From contig CALNVZ010003425.1 in the NCBI GenBank assembly GCA_940671915.1, positions 37,397,471-37,461,470 on the forward strand: a stretch of 64,000 nt of DNA, written 5' to 3'. Source of the DNA: Paracentrotus lividus (taxonomy: Eukaryota; Echinodermata; Echinoidea; Camarodonta; Echinidae). This document shows, in pieces, positions 1 to 10,109 of the stretch (the stretch's first letter is position 1; the number at the start of each line of letters is the position of its first letter). The notes below the pieces were generated by a model. The model was given only the letters and a program-made list of their open reading frames with translations, made no database searches and was not told the origin of the DNA. The position numbers and the translations under genes were made by a program.

Positions 1-579
1 AAATGGTTTGTCACAGTTTTTGAAAATTGTCGGAGATATTGCGGAGACGTCTTGGAGACGTCTCTAATACTTTTTATCCGTCGCGGAGCCGATTCCGTCG
101 CGAAGACGTCTCCGCGACAGAATAGAAAATTTCGTCTCCGAAATGAAACGTCTCGGAGACGTCTCCGCGACAAGTTTCAAAAATTTATCGCGGAGACGTC
201 TCCGAGACGTCTCTGCGACGTTTCATGAGCCGCGGAAACTACTTTGAGACGGTTCTTTGAAAATGCTTTGTCACAGTTTTTGAAAATTGTCGGAGATATT
301 GCGGAGACGTCTCGGAGACGTCTCTAATACTTTTTATCCGTCGCGGAGCCGATTCCGTCGCAAAGACGTCTCCGCGACAGAATAGACAATTTTTTCTCCG
401 CCACGGATAAAATGTATTAGAGACGTCTCCGCGACAATTTATTAAAAAAGTCTGAAGTAGTCCCAAATCCGTCTCCGAGACGTCTCCGCGATATTTGAGA
501 CGTCTCTAATACTTTTTATCCGTCGCGGAGACGAAATTTTCTATTCTGTCGCGGAGACGTCTCCGCGAAGTGAGATACG
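1..579. mobile_element. Family A element, copy A1 (cut by the window edge)
   Basis: It is built of GGAGACGTCTCCGCGAC-type palindromic units and ends CGCGAAGTGAGATAC, the family A right terminus. A block of about 120 bp is duplicated (8-128 and 268-388, offset 260). The left end is outside the window. Confidence 0.8.
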
Positions 580-803
580 TTTAGAATACGGACCATTGTG
601 TTCAGGGAGGGGGGGGGGTGGGTCTATCGTTCACATAAGACACGAAATGAATTACACACCTGTGATGTGCAAATGTCCTGGATTCAAGCCCTGTGAAGAA
701 GTGCCTTATTGGAATACTCGCAAGGATCTGAGAAAATATTTAAGTCAAGCTCAAGCCTCTACATGTAGATTACCATTATCAATATAACTAACCCCTTATG
801 TAG

Positions 804-935
804 TTTTGCCGTGAACGAAGACGACATCAAGCCCTTCTCGAAGGACTCACGACTACCGAGGCCATCGAAAAGAAACGTCTCTTCATCATCGACTACGAGT
901 TCCTCAAGGACCTGCCTTGTACAGACGGAAGGGAG
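804..935 (+). CDS. Lipoxygenase exon a (residues 1-44 of the visible part)
   Basis: This is an internal exon of 132 bp, phase 0 at both ends. The acceptor is the TAG at 801-803 and the donor is GGGAG followed by GTAAGT at 936. It encodes [17 protein letters not shown] and a short tail, matching the 'leeai..krlFivDy' stretch that precedes the iron-binding helices in animal lipoxygenases. The polypyrimidine tract before the acceptor is weak, so the 5' edge is slightly uncertain. The preceding exon is not in the window. Confidence 0.9.
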
Positions 936-3900
936 GTAAGTGTCTACAGGTAACCCTGCCTAGGTCGAATCTCTTGGGATCATAGAGATCAGTTCGACAA
1001 GAGAGAAATTCGACAAAGGAGATGTAAAAACATATGTCCTGTATAAAATATTAATGGACTGAAAAAATTACTTCGATTTCCATGTAGGTGATTATTCGAC
1101 TTATAAAAGGTGACTTTAAGCAGAGTTGACTTATTACCAGGACTAAAAAAATAGAGGCATTTAAAAAGGAGAGGGTTGGGTGTATATGTGAGACACTCTT
1201 ATTTTGATGTTTTTTTTTGGGGGGGGGGTGGGGGAGGAACACAGGTTCTCATGATAGAATCATGTTTTCTGGTTCATATATTCCAAAGAAAATACAAAAT
1301 CGTAAATAATGATTATAACAGTTGCTGGTGATGTTTGGGATCACAATTTAAATTATTCATACCATATAATGATCTTGCTTCTTGCCGAGTAGTATAGTCT
1401 GTATTTCGCTTTATTTGTGAACAAGTTCACATTTAGTATTTATTAACTGATGTTTGATTTCCTGCAGATATGTGCTCCTTTAGCTCTATTCTTCGTGAAC
1501 AAGGACAAGTATCTCATGCCAGTTGCTATTCAGATCCATCAAGACCCGTCTGCCACAAATCCAGTAAGTTCCTTTAATTCAATCCATTTCAGTAATGATT
1601 GCCACGAACAACAACCCATACGGTCCCGCTATCCTTGCTAAATAACTGACACATTCAAATTGCCTCATTGTCCCTAAAATGGCACCCTGAATATGGTTTC
1701 ACAAAAACCGCCGCACTTTAAATTAAAGACTTTCCCATTTTTTTTTTTTACATAGTTATACATTGACATGCATATCTCTTGCATATTTTAAAGTCGATTC
1801 ATATTGATTTTTCTAAAACAGCACGGACAAAAATTATTAGACCCAGCTCTATTCATAAGTTTTTTTTCCTCTTGTCACTGCAGTCCACGCTTGCTTCAAG
1901 AATTCAATTAAAGTTCTCTTTTGTTGCCCGGCCTGTGTTACTGCATCCTGTTTTAGATTTCATTCGCAAAGATTTAAAACACTGAAAACCTTATGAAACG
2001 CACATTGGTCTAATAAATATTCCCGAGCTTTAGAATGATCTTAAATATTTTTATTTTTAGTTGATACTAAATATTTGGTTTATTATTATACAGGTTTTCT
2101 ATCCGAGCGATCCGGAATACACTTGGCTCATGGCAAAATGCTATTTCAACTTAGCCGATTCTTCGGTACATGAGTCTGCCAGTCATCTCGGCTTTACTCA
2201 TTTACTGGGTGAAATCATCGTCATAGCAACGCATCGATCACTTGCTCCGTCCCATCCCATATTTCGCCTTCTTGCTCCTCATTTTCTCTACCTCATGGCC
2301 ATAAACAAGTACGTTATTTTTATTTCCCAGTAATTTGGACGAATTTTGTTCGTTACCTCTCAACTTGTTATTTATTTCTAAAATCGTTTTCATTCCAGAA
2401 GAATCGCCTTTTACATTAATATCAGTCGATCAGCAATGCAGAGGAATGAATTCAATGATTACTTAAAATAGATCCATGAGCTGTAAACCGTGAGTCAAAT
2501 TAAGAATAACGTAATTAATTATTTAGTGGTATTTCATTCAGCTTTGGTTATTGGTTATAAATATTCGCTTTAAATAAATCTGATTTAACCGTAGGCAGCT
2601 ATTTAAATTAATTTAAGCTTATAACAAAGCAAAAATATTTTCTGAAGCTGATCAGATGAGGCAAACACGAGTAATCAAGAGAGCCAACAGGAATTGATGA
2701 AGTCATGAAGATCTTAATTGTGCATCTTCCATATGTTATTTTCTCCATGGTGTGATTTTATTTTAGGAAGGCCATGGGTGAATTGATGGACAAAGGTGGC
2801 TTTGCTGATGAGAACATGAACATAGGACACGTTGGTATGGCAGAAATAGTAAAACGATCGTTTGACAAATGGCGTCTTGACGTTGAGGGCTCCCTCCCAG
2901 CTGACCTACAAGAAAGAGGTGTTTTGGATCCAGAGATTCTACCCAACTACCACTACCGTGATGATGCCTTGCTCTTACACAAGGCAATCTCGAATTACGT
3001 GAAAGAAGTCGTTGAGTACCATTATGGTAAGTCAACGCCGCATGGCGAAATGATAAAAGGATGCCTTTACAATAACATTCTTTATCAAACGCATTTAATG
3101 TTAGACCATCCCATTAATACTTATGATTAATTAAAGCGATAATATCGACGTTTGCTTCTTATTGGATACCCATTAAATAGTGGAGAAGGACAAAATTCCG
3201 TGCCACCTATCGACCATTTGACTCCAACAGCTCTGCCCGAACAGCGATATGACTTGTAATCCCTCAATGATTTTATAATTCTGATCTTATACAGACGACA
3301 ACGGGAAAGTTGCAGGCGATGATGAATTACAAGAGTGGGCGCAGTTCTTAGGCGGCAAACCGAAGAATGAGGGTGATCTCACAGGTGGACTTAAGGTACA
3401 GTACTTTAAATAAGTTGGTAATAAAGTGTTTGATTTCCCCTAATGATAAATTCTAAGGCCTACTATTTCGGGGTATATGGACATTTTTCTTCCTCTTCTT
3501 GGAGATTACCAGTAACGGATCCAGAATCAGCTCTGATAAAGGATGATATCGGCCCATGCCCAGCCATTATAGAGCTGCTATCATGGCTATTGCCTCAAAA
3601 TGATTGGACCAACAAAATCCATTGTCAGAGCTGATGCTGGATACGTGCCTGATTATGTTGCGCTAACATTTCTTAAAGCCACCGCACACCATACGACTTA
3701 CGACTTGCGACTGACCGACTTTGGATCTGACATAATGCGCTTAGTTATTTCAGATCCTAAGTCGGTCAGTCGCAAGTCGTAAGGTCTGCGGTGGCCTTTA
3801 TTCATGCCCCGATCGTATACACAAAAGATATTTTGAGCATGTAGCTTGTAAAGACTCCCTTTCTATTAAGATCACCCTGCGATGATCGTAGATCAAAATT

Positions 3901-6813
3901 GAAAACTCGGCATCACTGCCCAACCAAGCAACATGAACGGATACCTCAAGACCCAACGGCTTATATTCTGAACCGAAAACTGAGTTTGTACGAGTTGCGA
4001 GTTCGTGCGAAGCTATTGTGCGATCTTTTTGTCTTATATGCATCAGTCAACATCAAACAAATGGATCGAACAATATAGCTTCGCACGAACTTGCGACTCA
4101 TACAAACTCAGTCTTCGCTCCAAAATACCGGCCATGGTGTTTTTTTGTTGTTGGTTTTTTTGTTGTTTTTTTGTTGTTGTTTCGTTAATTCCTAGGAAGG
4201 AGTGTTTGGGTCAAGAGGAGGGCAGATCCCTTTAATACAATTTGTCATTTACAACTTCTCACAGGGACTTCCGAACGACGGCCACTTTAAGACATCGGCA
4301 GAGATCACGACCGTAATCACCGATTTCATCTTCCTGTTCAGCGCCCTTCACGCATCAGTGAACTTCGGTCAGTACGACAACTTTGGATTCCCTCCCTCCT
4401 ATCCCACCTGGCTGAATGGCAAATCACCACAAGACAAGGTATTGTTGTATGCGCTGTTCTTTTCTTCAAAAGACTGATTACTAGTAGTTGGATACTTTCA
4501 AATGTGCAATTGTTGATATCAAACCTTTGTGGTACAGTTGTACTGTTATAAAGAACTTTACAGGATAATGACTTTGCCTTAGTGTTTACCGGGATTAGTG
4601 TTTACCGGGAACGGGGAGGGGAGAGGGGCTGAGGTGTGACAGCCTTGTTGAAGACAACAAAAATATTTAGCAACAATTGTGCAATACAAGTGATCACAAA
4701 CCTTTGTGATATACTTATTCTTATGAGGAACTTACTTGATAGGGACGTCGCTTAATGCGGCGGTCACAACTCGTCGTAGGCTACGGGGCACGTGCCATCA
4801 ACGTAGCCTGCGTTGCATGTACAATGCACGCACAGGTCCTGGGTCAACTTCTGCGATTCCTGCGTTTCTGTAGTAAGGGTATTGTAAAACTTCCTGCACG
4901 TCGTACATGCATTGTACCTGCAAGGTACCTCTGCTGCACGAATTTTCTATGTAATCAATCGTAGGGAGTTGCACGTCGAAGGTATGGCGAGTTGTGACAA
5001 CTTTTTATCGTTGTCGGCGAAATTGAAAATAGGTATTGTTCCATTCGTGTTTGTTTTTTTTTCACCTCACTAGACTGAGTATTTAGTCTTAACTCCACCA
5101 TAACGGCTTAATGTGATCAATTTGACTTGTTTGATTTGTTTTGTGACAAAAGTTGATTTTAAACAGTAAATATATATATATATATGTATAAGAGATTTGT
5201 AACAAGTGACAGAATTCTATTTTTTATTTACTATGTTGATAATTTATTTACCTTTACTGAATTTCATTTTCATATCCAGACACCTCTAAGTGAGAAGGAT
5301 ATTATTGATAAGCTAGCAACCAAGAAGCAAACCCTACAGACCATGGCAATTACTCAACTACTGAGTCAACGGGATAGTAAACCATTGGGAGACTTTGAGA
5401 TCCAGTACATGCATGATCCTGTTGGTATCAAGGCCCTGGACAAGTAAGATTACACACCTTACGACTTTCAGTCGCACGACGGACCGACTTTGGATCCGAA
5501 ACAAAACAACGCATGCAAAATATACGCACTTTGTTATTTAATATCCAAAGTTGGTCAGTCGTGCAACTGGATGCCGTATAGTGTGCGGTAGCCTTAAAGG
5601 GGAAGTTCACCCTGGAGTTTCATTGGTTTTAAAAAAATGTAGAAAAATAAAAGAAAAATATAAGTAAAAGTTTGAAGAAAATCGACCCCAAAATAGCGAA
5701 GTTATGAATATGTAAAGTTTCGATTTTGTGACGTCACGTGCGAGCAGCTCTCCCATGTGTTGTGTATGTAAATTCCATAAATTTGTCTTTTTTCATGGTT
5801 CTTTATAAAGCAATGGGTCAATTTGATAGAGCCATTTAGATGAACATACGTTTGTTGATATATCGACCTCACAGATGACATAATTAATTTTCTTTTGAAA
5901 AAATGACACTTTACGGAATTTACACTACATAACACATAGGAGAACTGCTCGCACGTGACGTCACAGAATCAAAACTTTGAATATTCATAATTTCATTATT
6001 AGTTGGTCGATTTTCTCCAAACCTTCACTCATATTTTTCTTTTATTTTTTTGCATTTTCTAAAACCAATTTAAACCGAGGGTGAACTTTCCCTTTAAATA
6101 AACCGAGAGGTAAAACTGAACCGATTCTGGGTCTATTGGGGACACATGCCAATTCTTGTCAATTATTACAGTACATCTTAAATGGCCTCAGTGAATTTGA
6201 AATGGACCTGAACATGCTGAATGGATCTAGAATAGGGTGATTTTTAACCCTTTTCATAGTGGAATGTGATATTCATACATCTTTTTTGTTCCTTTTTCTT
6301 TTACAATTAGAGCTGGTTTTGACACTAATGCAACCAAATTGAGTCTTAACTGTTAATACATTTTTGATTACTTATTTATGATAATCTGATAATACTGAAT
6401 GGTCTACTATGAATAGGAAATATGTAAAGATATAGGACTGTCTGGTGCGGAACCGAAGGGGGTGGGCTGGAGTTTTAGAGGTATCCAAAAACTGAAAATT
6501 GGCGATTTGTCACCTCATACATGTCAAATGAAATCCTGATTATTAATCTTTTGTCATAGTGTATTGTCTATGGTTATAGTAAGATTAATATTTGTTACAC
6601 GCAGTTGAGTATTGATTTGCGTCATACTGAAAACAAGAGCAGAACATCTTTTATTTCTATTTTATTTTTAATTATTATTCTCTCTTTCTTTATGATAGAT
6701 TCCGTACTGAACTCAAGGAAGTTGCTCGTACAATTGAAGAGAGGAACACGACGAGAGAGGAGAAGTATCTCTGGCTTCATCCGTCTGAAGTACCGAATTC
6801 TATCGCGATCTAA
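804..6813 (+). CDS. Lipoxygenase gene, 3' part (eight exons, C-terminal 418 residues)
   Basis: Lipoxygenases add O2 to polyunsaturated fatty acids to give hydroperoxides, using a non-haem iron. Eight exons join in frame through GT-AG introns: 804-935, 1468-1563, 2094-2308, 2767-3026, 3295-3395, 4265-4438, 5280-5443 and 6699-6813. Numbering residues from the first one in the window, the expected iron ligands are His107 and His112 (in [11 protein letters not shown]), His297 and Asn301 (in [10 protein letters not shown]) and the C-terminal Ile418 (ending PNSIAI). Animal lipoxygenases are usually about 650-690 residues with an N-terminal PLAT domain, so roughly 250 residues, including PLAT, should lie upstream of the window. 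No frameshift or internal stop is seen, so the gene looks functional. Introns are 268-1255 bp and several hold mobile elements. It could be an arachidonate lipoxygenase or the lipoxygenase half of an allene oxide synthase fusion; the missing N-terminus would decide. Family assignment is firm, positional specificity unknown. Confidence 0.95.
1468..1563 (+). CDS. Lipoxygenase exon b (residues 45-76)
   Basis: This exon is 96 bp, phase 0 at both ends, between TTTCCTGCAG and GTAAGT. It encodes [20 protein letters not shown] and continues with IQIHQDP, the conserved 'aPl.LFfvn....LmPiaIql' strand of the catalytic domain. Confidence 0.93.
2094..2308 (+). CDS. Lipoxygenase exon c, carrying two iron-ligand histidines (residues 77-147)
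   Basis: This exon is 215 bp, between TTATACAG and GTACGT, and ends after two bases of a codon. It encodes the family signature beginning [15 protein letters not shown], then [11 protein letters not shown]. By comparison with known lipoxygenases the second and third histidines of this motif (codons at 2184 and 2199) bind iron; the first does not. The helix then runs through [17 protein letters not shown] to MAIN, the usual 'HPifkLL.pH....iN' pattern. Confidence 0.96.
2767..3026 (+). CDS. Lipoxygenase exon d (residues 148-234)
   Basis: This exon is 260 bp, between TTTTATTTTAG and GTAAGT, with split codons at both ends. It covers the substrate-pocket region: [19 protein letters not shown], then the 'lP.dL..RGv' and '[10 protein letters not shown]..ai..yv.e.v..YY' family blocks, here [15 protein letters not shown] and VKEVVEYHY. 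The residue that separates R- from S-products in this region cannot be assigned safely without an alignment. Confidence 0.95.
3295..3395 (+). CDS. Lipoxygenase exon e (residues 235-268)
   Basis: This exon is 101 bp, between CTTATACAG and GTACAG. It completes an Asp codon split across the intron and encodes [20 protein letters not shown] and a lysine-rich tail. This matches the surface segment 'd..v..D.ELq.Wa.e' before the helix that supplies the third histidine. Confidence 0.92.
3673..3800. mobile_element. Family E hairpin element, copy E1 (intron 5 of the lipoxygenase gene)
   Basis: This is a 128 bp near-palindrome. Its left arm, with GACTTGCGACTGACCGACTT, is mirrored by GTCGGTCAGTCGCAAGTCGT on the right, and the ends read AAAGCCACCGC and GCGGTGGCCTTT. 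It is a short MITE-like element, related to E2 and E3. Confidence 0.85.
3978..4113. repeat. Inverted-repeat element of 136 bp in intron 5
   Basis: Arms carrying ACTGAGTTTGTACGAGTTGC and GTTCGTGCGAAGCTAT at the left are mirrored by ATAGCTTCGCACGAAC and ACTCATACAAACTCAGT at the right, around a loop of about 50 bp. It is probably another hairpin MITE. I saw no second copy in the window. Confidence 0.75.
4265..4438 (+). CDS. Lipoxygenase exon f, carrying the third His and the Asn ligand (residues 269-326)
   Basis: This exon is 174 bp, phase 0 at both ends, between CTTCTCACAG and GTATTG. It encodes [20 protein letters not shown] and then [20 protein letters not shown]. The His codon at 4349 and the Asn codon at 4361 correspond to the conserved H-x3-N iron ligands in 'qHaavNfgQyd'. 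The following [11 protein letters not shown] is the usual proline-rich loop. Confidence 0.96.
4753..5000 (+). mobile_element. Family B element, copy B1 (intron 6 of the lipoxygenase gene)
   Basis: It starts ATGCGGCGGTCACAACTCG and ends in CGAGTTGTGAC, having lost the final CGCCGCAT. The interior is the family B body, with ACGGGGCACGTGCC, CTGCGATTCCTGCGTTTC and GTAGGGAGTTGCACGTCG. It is a CpG-rich non-autonomous element and codes for nothing. Confidence 0.88.
5280..5443 (+). CDS. Lipoxygenase exon g (residues 327-380)
   Basis: This exon is 164 bp, between TTTTCATATCCAG and GTAAGA, ending after two bases of a codon. It encodes [19 protein letters not shown] followed by 'ittLLSq....plGdf', the late helical segment of the catalytic domain. 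A family E hairpin element begins about 8 bp downstream of the donor site. Confidence 0.93.
5452..5595. mobile_element. Family E hairpin element, copy E2 (intron 7)
   Basis: This is a 144 bp hairpin with CCTTACGACTTTCAGTCGCA on the left and GTCAGTCGTGCAAC and GTGTGCGGTAGCC on the right. It begins about 8 bp after the exon g splice donor and abuts D1 on its other side. Confidence 0.82.
5594..6097 (+). mobile_element. Family D element, copy D1 (intron 7)
   Basis: This is a 504 bp element with ends TTAAAGGGGAAGTTCACCCT and GGGTGAACTTTCCCTTTAA. The subterminal arms are also inverted, for example GAGCAGCTCTCCCATGTG against CACATAGGAGAACTGCTCGC. TTAA at both edges fits a TTAA target. No transposase is visible. 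Confidence 0.88.
6699..6813 (+). CDS. Lipoxygenase terminal exon h (residues 381-418 and stop)
   Basis: This is the final coding exon, with its acceptor in TTTATGATAG and its stop TAA at 6811-6813. It encodes [16 protein letters not shown] and ends [15 protein letters not shown]. The terminal isoleucine carboxylate is the fifth iron ligand in lipoxygenases, so the C-terminus is intact. The intron before it (1255 bp) holds elements E2 and D1. Confidence 0.95.
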
Positions 6814-6914
6814 CTTCTTAAAGACCTTAAACGAAATTATGTAATAACGTGGTTTCTTTATCTTTAATAGATTATATCGATTTCTCATGGCCTCAAAGAT
6901 CAACAGATCGTTAA

Positions 6915-7830
6915 CTTGATACTGTACCTACTGAAAATACCTGTAATTAAGGTACCTTCCGAAGCGACTTACTGAATATATTTATCACAGACTGAAGGTC
7001 TTCTAAAAAAGATCGTATTGAAGTAGACCAATAAATTCTGTTCGGTGAAGACTTTTAACGTAAAAAGAAACCAGTTACCGTCTCAGAGACTAAATAGGAC
7101 CAATTTGTATTGGCCTATTACCTGAATTATTACCGAGGATTCCTATTCAAAAGACCTTCTAGAGAAACCTGCTGAAGGAACTTAGTGATGGTACCCACTA
7201 CAGCTGAAGGTACTTACTGAAGTATCTATTGATTGTAACTACTGAATGGAAATAATGAAGGTACACGTTGAAGGTACTTAAGGCCTATTGGGTCCATTGA
7301 AGGTACTTACTGAAGGTGCATGCTGATGGTAATGTACCTTCTTTAGGCCAACTGAAGTTACTGAGACCTACTGTCTCCACTGAAGGTACTTGCTGAAGGT
7401 ACCTACTGAAGGATTTTCCTAAAGGCACTAACTGTAGATAACCTACTGAAGGTACTTACTGGAGGTAACTTACTGAAGGTACCTACTTAAGGCAACTTAT
7501 TGAAGTTATTGAAAATTCCACTAAATGTTTTTACTGAAGGTACTTACTGAAGGTAGTTTATTGATGGTACTTATAGAAGGTTCTACCGTTGTTTTTACTG
7601 AAGATACGCACTGAAGGTAACTTACTGAATGCATTTATTGAAGGTTCCACCGTTGTTTTTATTGAAGGTACTTACTGAAGGTAGTTTATTGATGGTACTT
7701 ATTGAAGGTTCCACTAAATGTTTGTATTGAAGGTACTTACTGAACGTAACTTACTGAAGGTATTTATTGAAGGTTCCTCTGAATGTTTTACGGAGATACT
7801 TACTGAAGGTACCTACTGTATGAGCAAATA
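6915..7830 (+). repeat. Degenerate tandem array with a CTGAAGGTACTTA-type unit
   Basis: A unit of about 12-13 bp, consensus near CTGAAGGTACTTA, recurs dozens of times with substitutions and small spacing changes, most densely at 7170-7830. Higher-order copies are visible: a stretch with GGTTCCACCGTTGTTTTT or a close variant recurs near 7580, 7645 and 7700. The array begins about 100 bp after the lipoxygenase stop codon. No open frame of note. Confidence 0.85.
7030..7035 (+). terminator. Possible polyadenylation signal of the lipoxygenase gene
   Basis: An AATAAA hexamer lies 217 bp after the stop codon. It is the first canonical signal I see downstream. It falls inside the start of the CTGAAGGTA-type array, so the 3' UTR would include the first units of that repeat. 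Confidence 0.4.
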
Positions 7831-8199
7831 TGAAGTTATTTCACAATTAGGCCTGTTATAATTATTGTGGGAGCTGCTGTATATAGAAATGACAGCTGAA
7901 AGGCATGCCTGATTTGTAAAGATGTCATTACCAGCATTGGAACAATTGAACAATAAAACCCTGAATGCATCATCACTGCACCACATTGGATACATGCATT
8001 TAACCTCACTCCACATCCAGCAAGCAACTAGGACATACCCTAATATCAGACTAAGGTAATTCACACTTGCATATACAACAGGAGCCTCCAAGTATGTCAA
8101 AGCCAAGCATTCGCCTTGCATGATGGCATTCCTGGGTCTATATACTACACTGGTTTAAGAAGACAATGATCTCCCAAACATAATGGAGAATGAACTGAG

Positions 8200-8458
8200 G
8201 GTGGTATCTCACTTCGCGGAAACAATTTTGAAACAAATTTGAGACGGATTTGTCAGCATGGCTTTGCCATAGCTCAGTCTCCTCTGTCTCCTCAGTTTTG
8301 AGACGGATTTGTCAGCATGGAATTGCTATAGCTCAGTCTCCTCTGTCTGCTCTGTCTCCTCAGTTTCCTAAGTTTCGGAGACGTTTCTAATACTTTTTAT
8401 ACATGGCGGAAATTATTGATTCCGTCGCGGAGACGTCTCCGCGAAGTGAGATACCACC
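8200..8458. mobile_element. Family A element, copy A2 (complete)
   Basis: It starts GGTGGTATCTCACTTCGCGG and ends CCGCGAAGTGAGATACCACC, perfect inverted ends of about 20 bp. CTGAGG directly flanks both sides if the element is read as GTGGTATC to GATACCAC, a possible 6 bp target duplication. The interior also has direct repeats around TCAGCATGG and CTCCTCTGTCTCCTCAG. Confidence 0.85.
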
Positions 8459-8630
8459 TGAGGGGGGGGGGGGGGGGGAGCTGCCATATTATGTGCGTGA
8501 GTATTCGACAGAGTAGAGCAATATAGGGTAATGCTATAAAGGAGAACAACAGCAGTTAAAACAACTGTTTTTACACTTGGTTTTCGTAAAATATAAATAA
8601 ATGACAACATGAAAACTATTATTATGCAAT

Positions 8631-8631
8631 G

Positions 8632-8665
<34 letters not shown>

Positions 8666-8675
8666 ATATATTATA
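8631..8675. repeat. (AT)n microsatellite
   Basis: This is an almost pure AT dinucleotide run with a few TT interruptions. It is an ordinary simple repeat. Confidence 0.95.
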
Positions 8676-9037
8676 TTTTGCATATAGTATATAGTATATA
8701 AAGGTAAAATAGGTACATAATATATTTACATATATGTACAGTATAAACAGAATATGATAGTAATGCGAAGTAACTCAAGGCGCAAGTACATGAAGTAGTA
8801 GAAACTGAAACAAAAATTATATATATTATTACAAGTCAGTTATGTACATGTGTAGTATATCACTGAGATTCTTTTACATAATAAGAAAATTACTAGTTTG
8901 TTATGATTGTAAAATATGGAGCGTTTTATTTTTGTAATTTACAACAGACTTTTTGTTTATTTTACATATAAAACGAGTATTAGATGAATGGATTGTAAAA
9001 TACCAGAATTTTGTATAATTGTAAATATAGATGTAAT

Positions 9038-9130
9038 AGGCCGATATTCTCGAAGGATGACGTAGGTCTACTGAAAATGTATTTAGTAGACCTTCTCACT
9101 TTAGTCACATTTTGAGAATACCGGCCTATA
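9038..9130. repeat. Short hairpin element (93 bp)
   Basis: TAGGCCGATATTCTCGAAGG at the left is mirrored by TTTTGAGAATACCGGCCTAT at the right, with an inner stem GGTCTACTGAAAAT/ATTTAGTAGACC. It is probably a tiny MITE. Confidence 0.75.
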
Positions 9131-9239
9131 ATGTTTATCTGCAACAGCCGGTTATTTGTATATTTTACGTATGGAATGAAAATTAAATGAATTAATTGTT
9201 AAAATACCATAAATTAATTGATTACATGTTGAATTTTCT

Positions 9240-9500
9240 CTCCCTTTCTCTCCCCCTCCCCCCCTCTCTCTCTCTCTCTTTCCATTTTCATCATCCTCTA
9301 TTGCGTTCATCTCTTCATGTAGCGCGTATACGAAGACAATAATGATGGGCGTTAATAAGTAGTTTCTGGAACATGGACACAGCACAAATAATCTAGCAGG
9401 AAGGGTCCCTTGAAATATTGTTTTTGTTTTGTTTTTTTTTGTTTTTTGTTTTTTGTTGTTTTGTTTGTTTGTTTGTTTGTTTTTTTTTTTTTTGTATTTT
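9240..9500. repeat. CT-rich and (TTTG)n simple-sequence tracts
   Basis: The TCTCTC/CCCTCC tract is at 9238-9280 and the T-rich GTTTG run is at 9420-9500. Hydrophobic open frames across the T-rich part are artefacts. Confidence 0.9.
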
Positions 9501-9960
9501 GGTTACAGCGTACCATGAGAGTACACACCAGTAGTGCGGTACATGCGGTAGCGGTGCATCCGCCCACTCGCATTCCCGGTGAACTTGTGACCAATCAACT
9601 GAGCGGAAATGCGGTGGGCGACCAATGCACGTCGTTCCATTGCTTGGCAGGGCCGATAATAGCTAGCCGCTACCAAACCAGTATTCGCTCAGGTTTCTTG
9701 TGATGGGCATTCGGCCAATTCCGTGCCGAAAAGGAGTCTTCCGATATGACTGGTGCATTTACGCAAGAGAAATGCACCTTACTCCCCCTTGCTGTCCCTT
9801 ATTCCTATTCTGACAGACTCTGACAAAAGGTAGCAAGTGACACGTCAACAAAATATGAGTTTTCGATGTTTCATGATCATGTGCTGAGCTCTTAATAATG
9901 ACCCAATTCCCCAATAAACACTAACCTTATCCTGCGGGAGGTATGTTCTAATATGATATT

Positions 9961-10105
9961 ACATTATGACTTTCGGTCGCGCGACTGACCGCGTTCGGAT
10001 GCGAAATAACAAAACGACTATAATTTTGTACGCAATGTTTTATTTCGGATCCAAAACGGTAAGTCGTGCGACAAAAAGGTCATATAGTGTGCGATGACCT
10101 TTATA
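9961..10105. mobile_element. Family E hairpin element, copy E3
   Basis: ATTATGACTTTCGGTCGCGC and the following ACTGACCG are mirrored at the right by CGGTAAGTCGTGCGAC and GTCATATAGTGTGCGATGAC. It is more diverged than E1 and E2. Confidence 0.75.
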
Positions 10106-10109
10106 GATG

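Noticed and set aside
596-787. Upstream lipoxygenase exon
   Set aside because: The translation has no similarity to the expected preceding segment, and no acceptor or donor frames fit exon a.
4753-5000. Cys/Arg-rich frames recurring in family B copies
   Set aside because: Frames differ between copies and orientations; they result from a GC-rich non-coding element.
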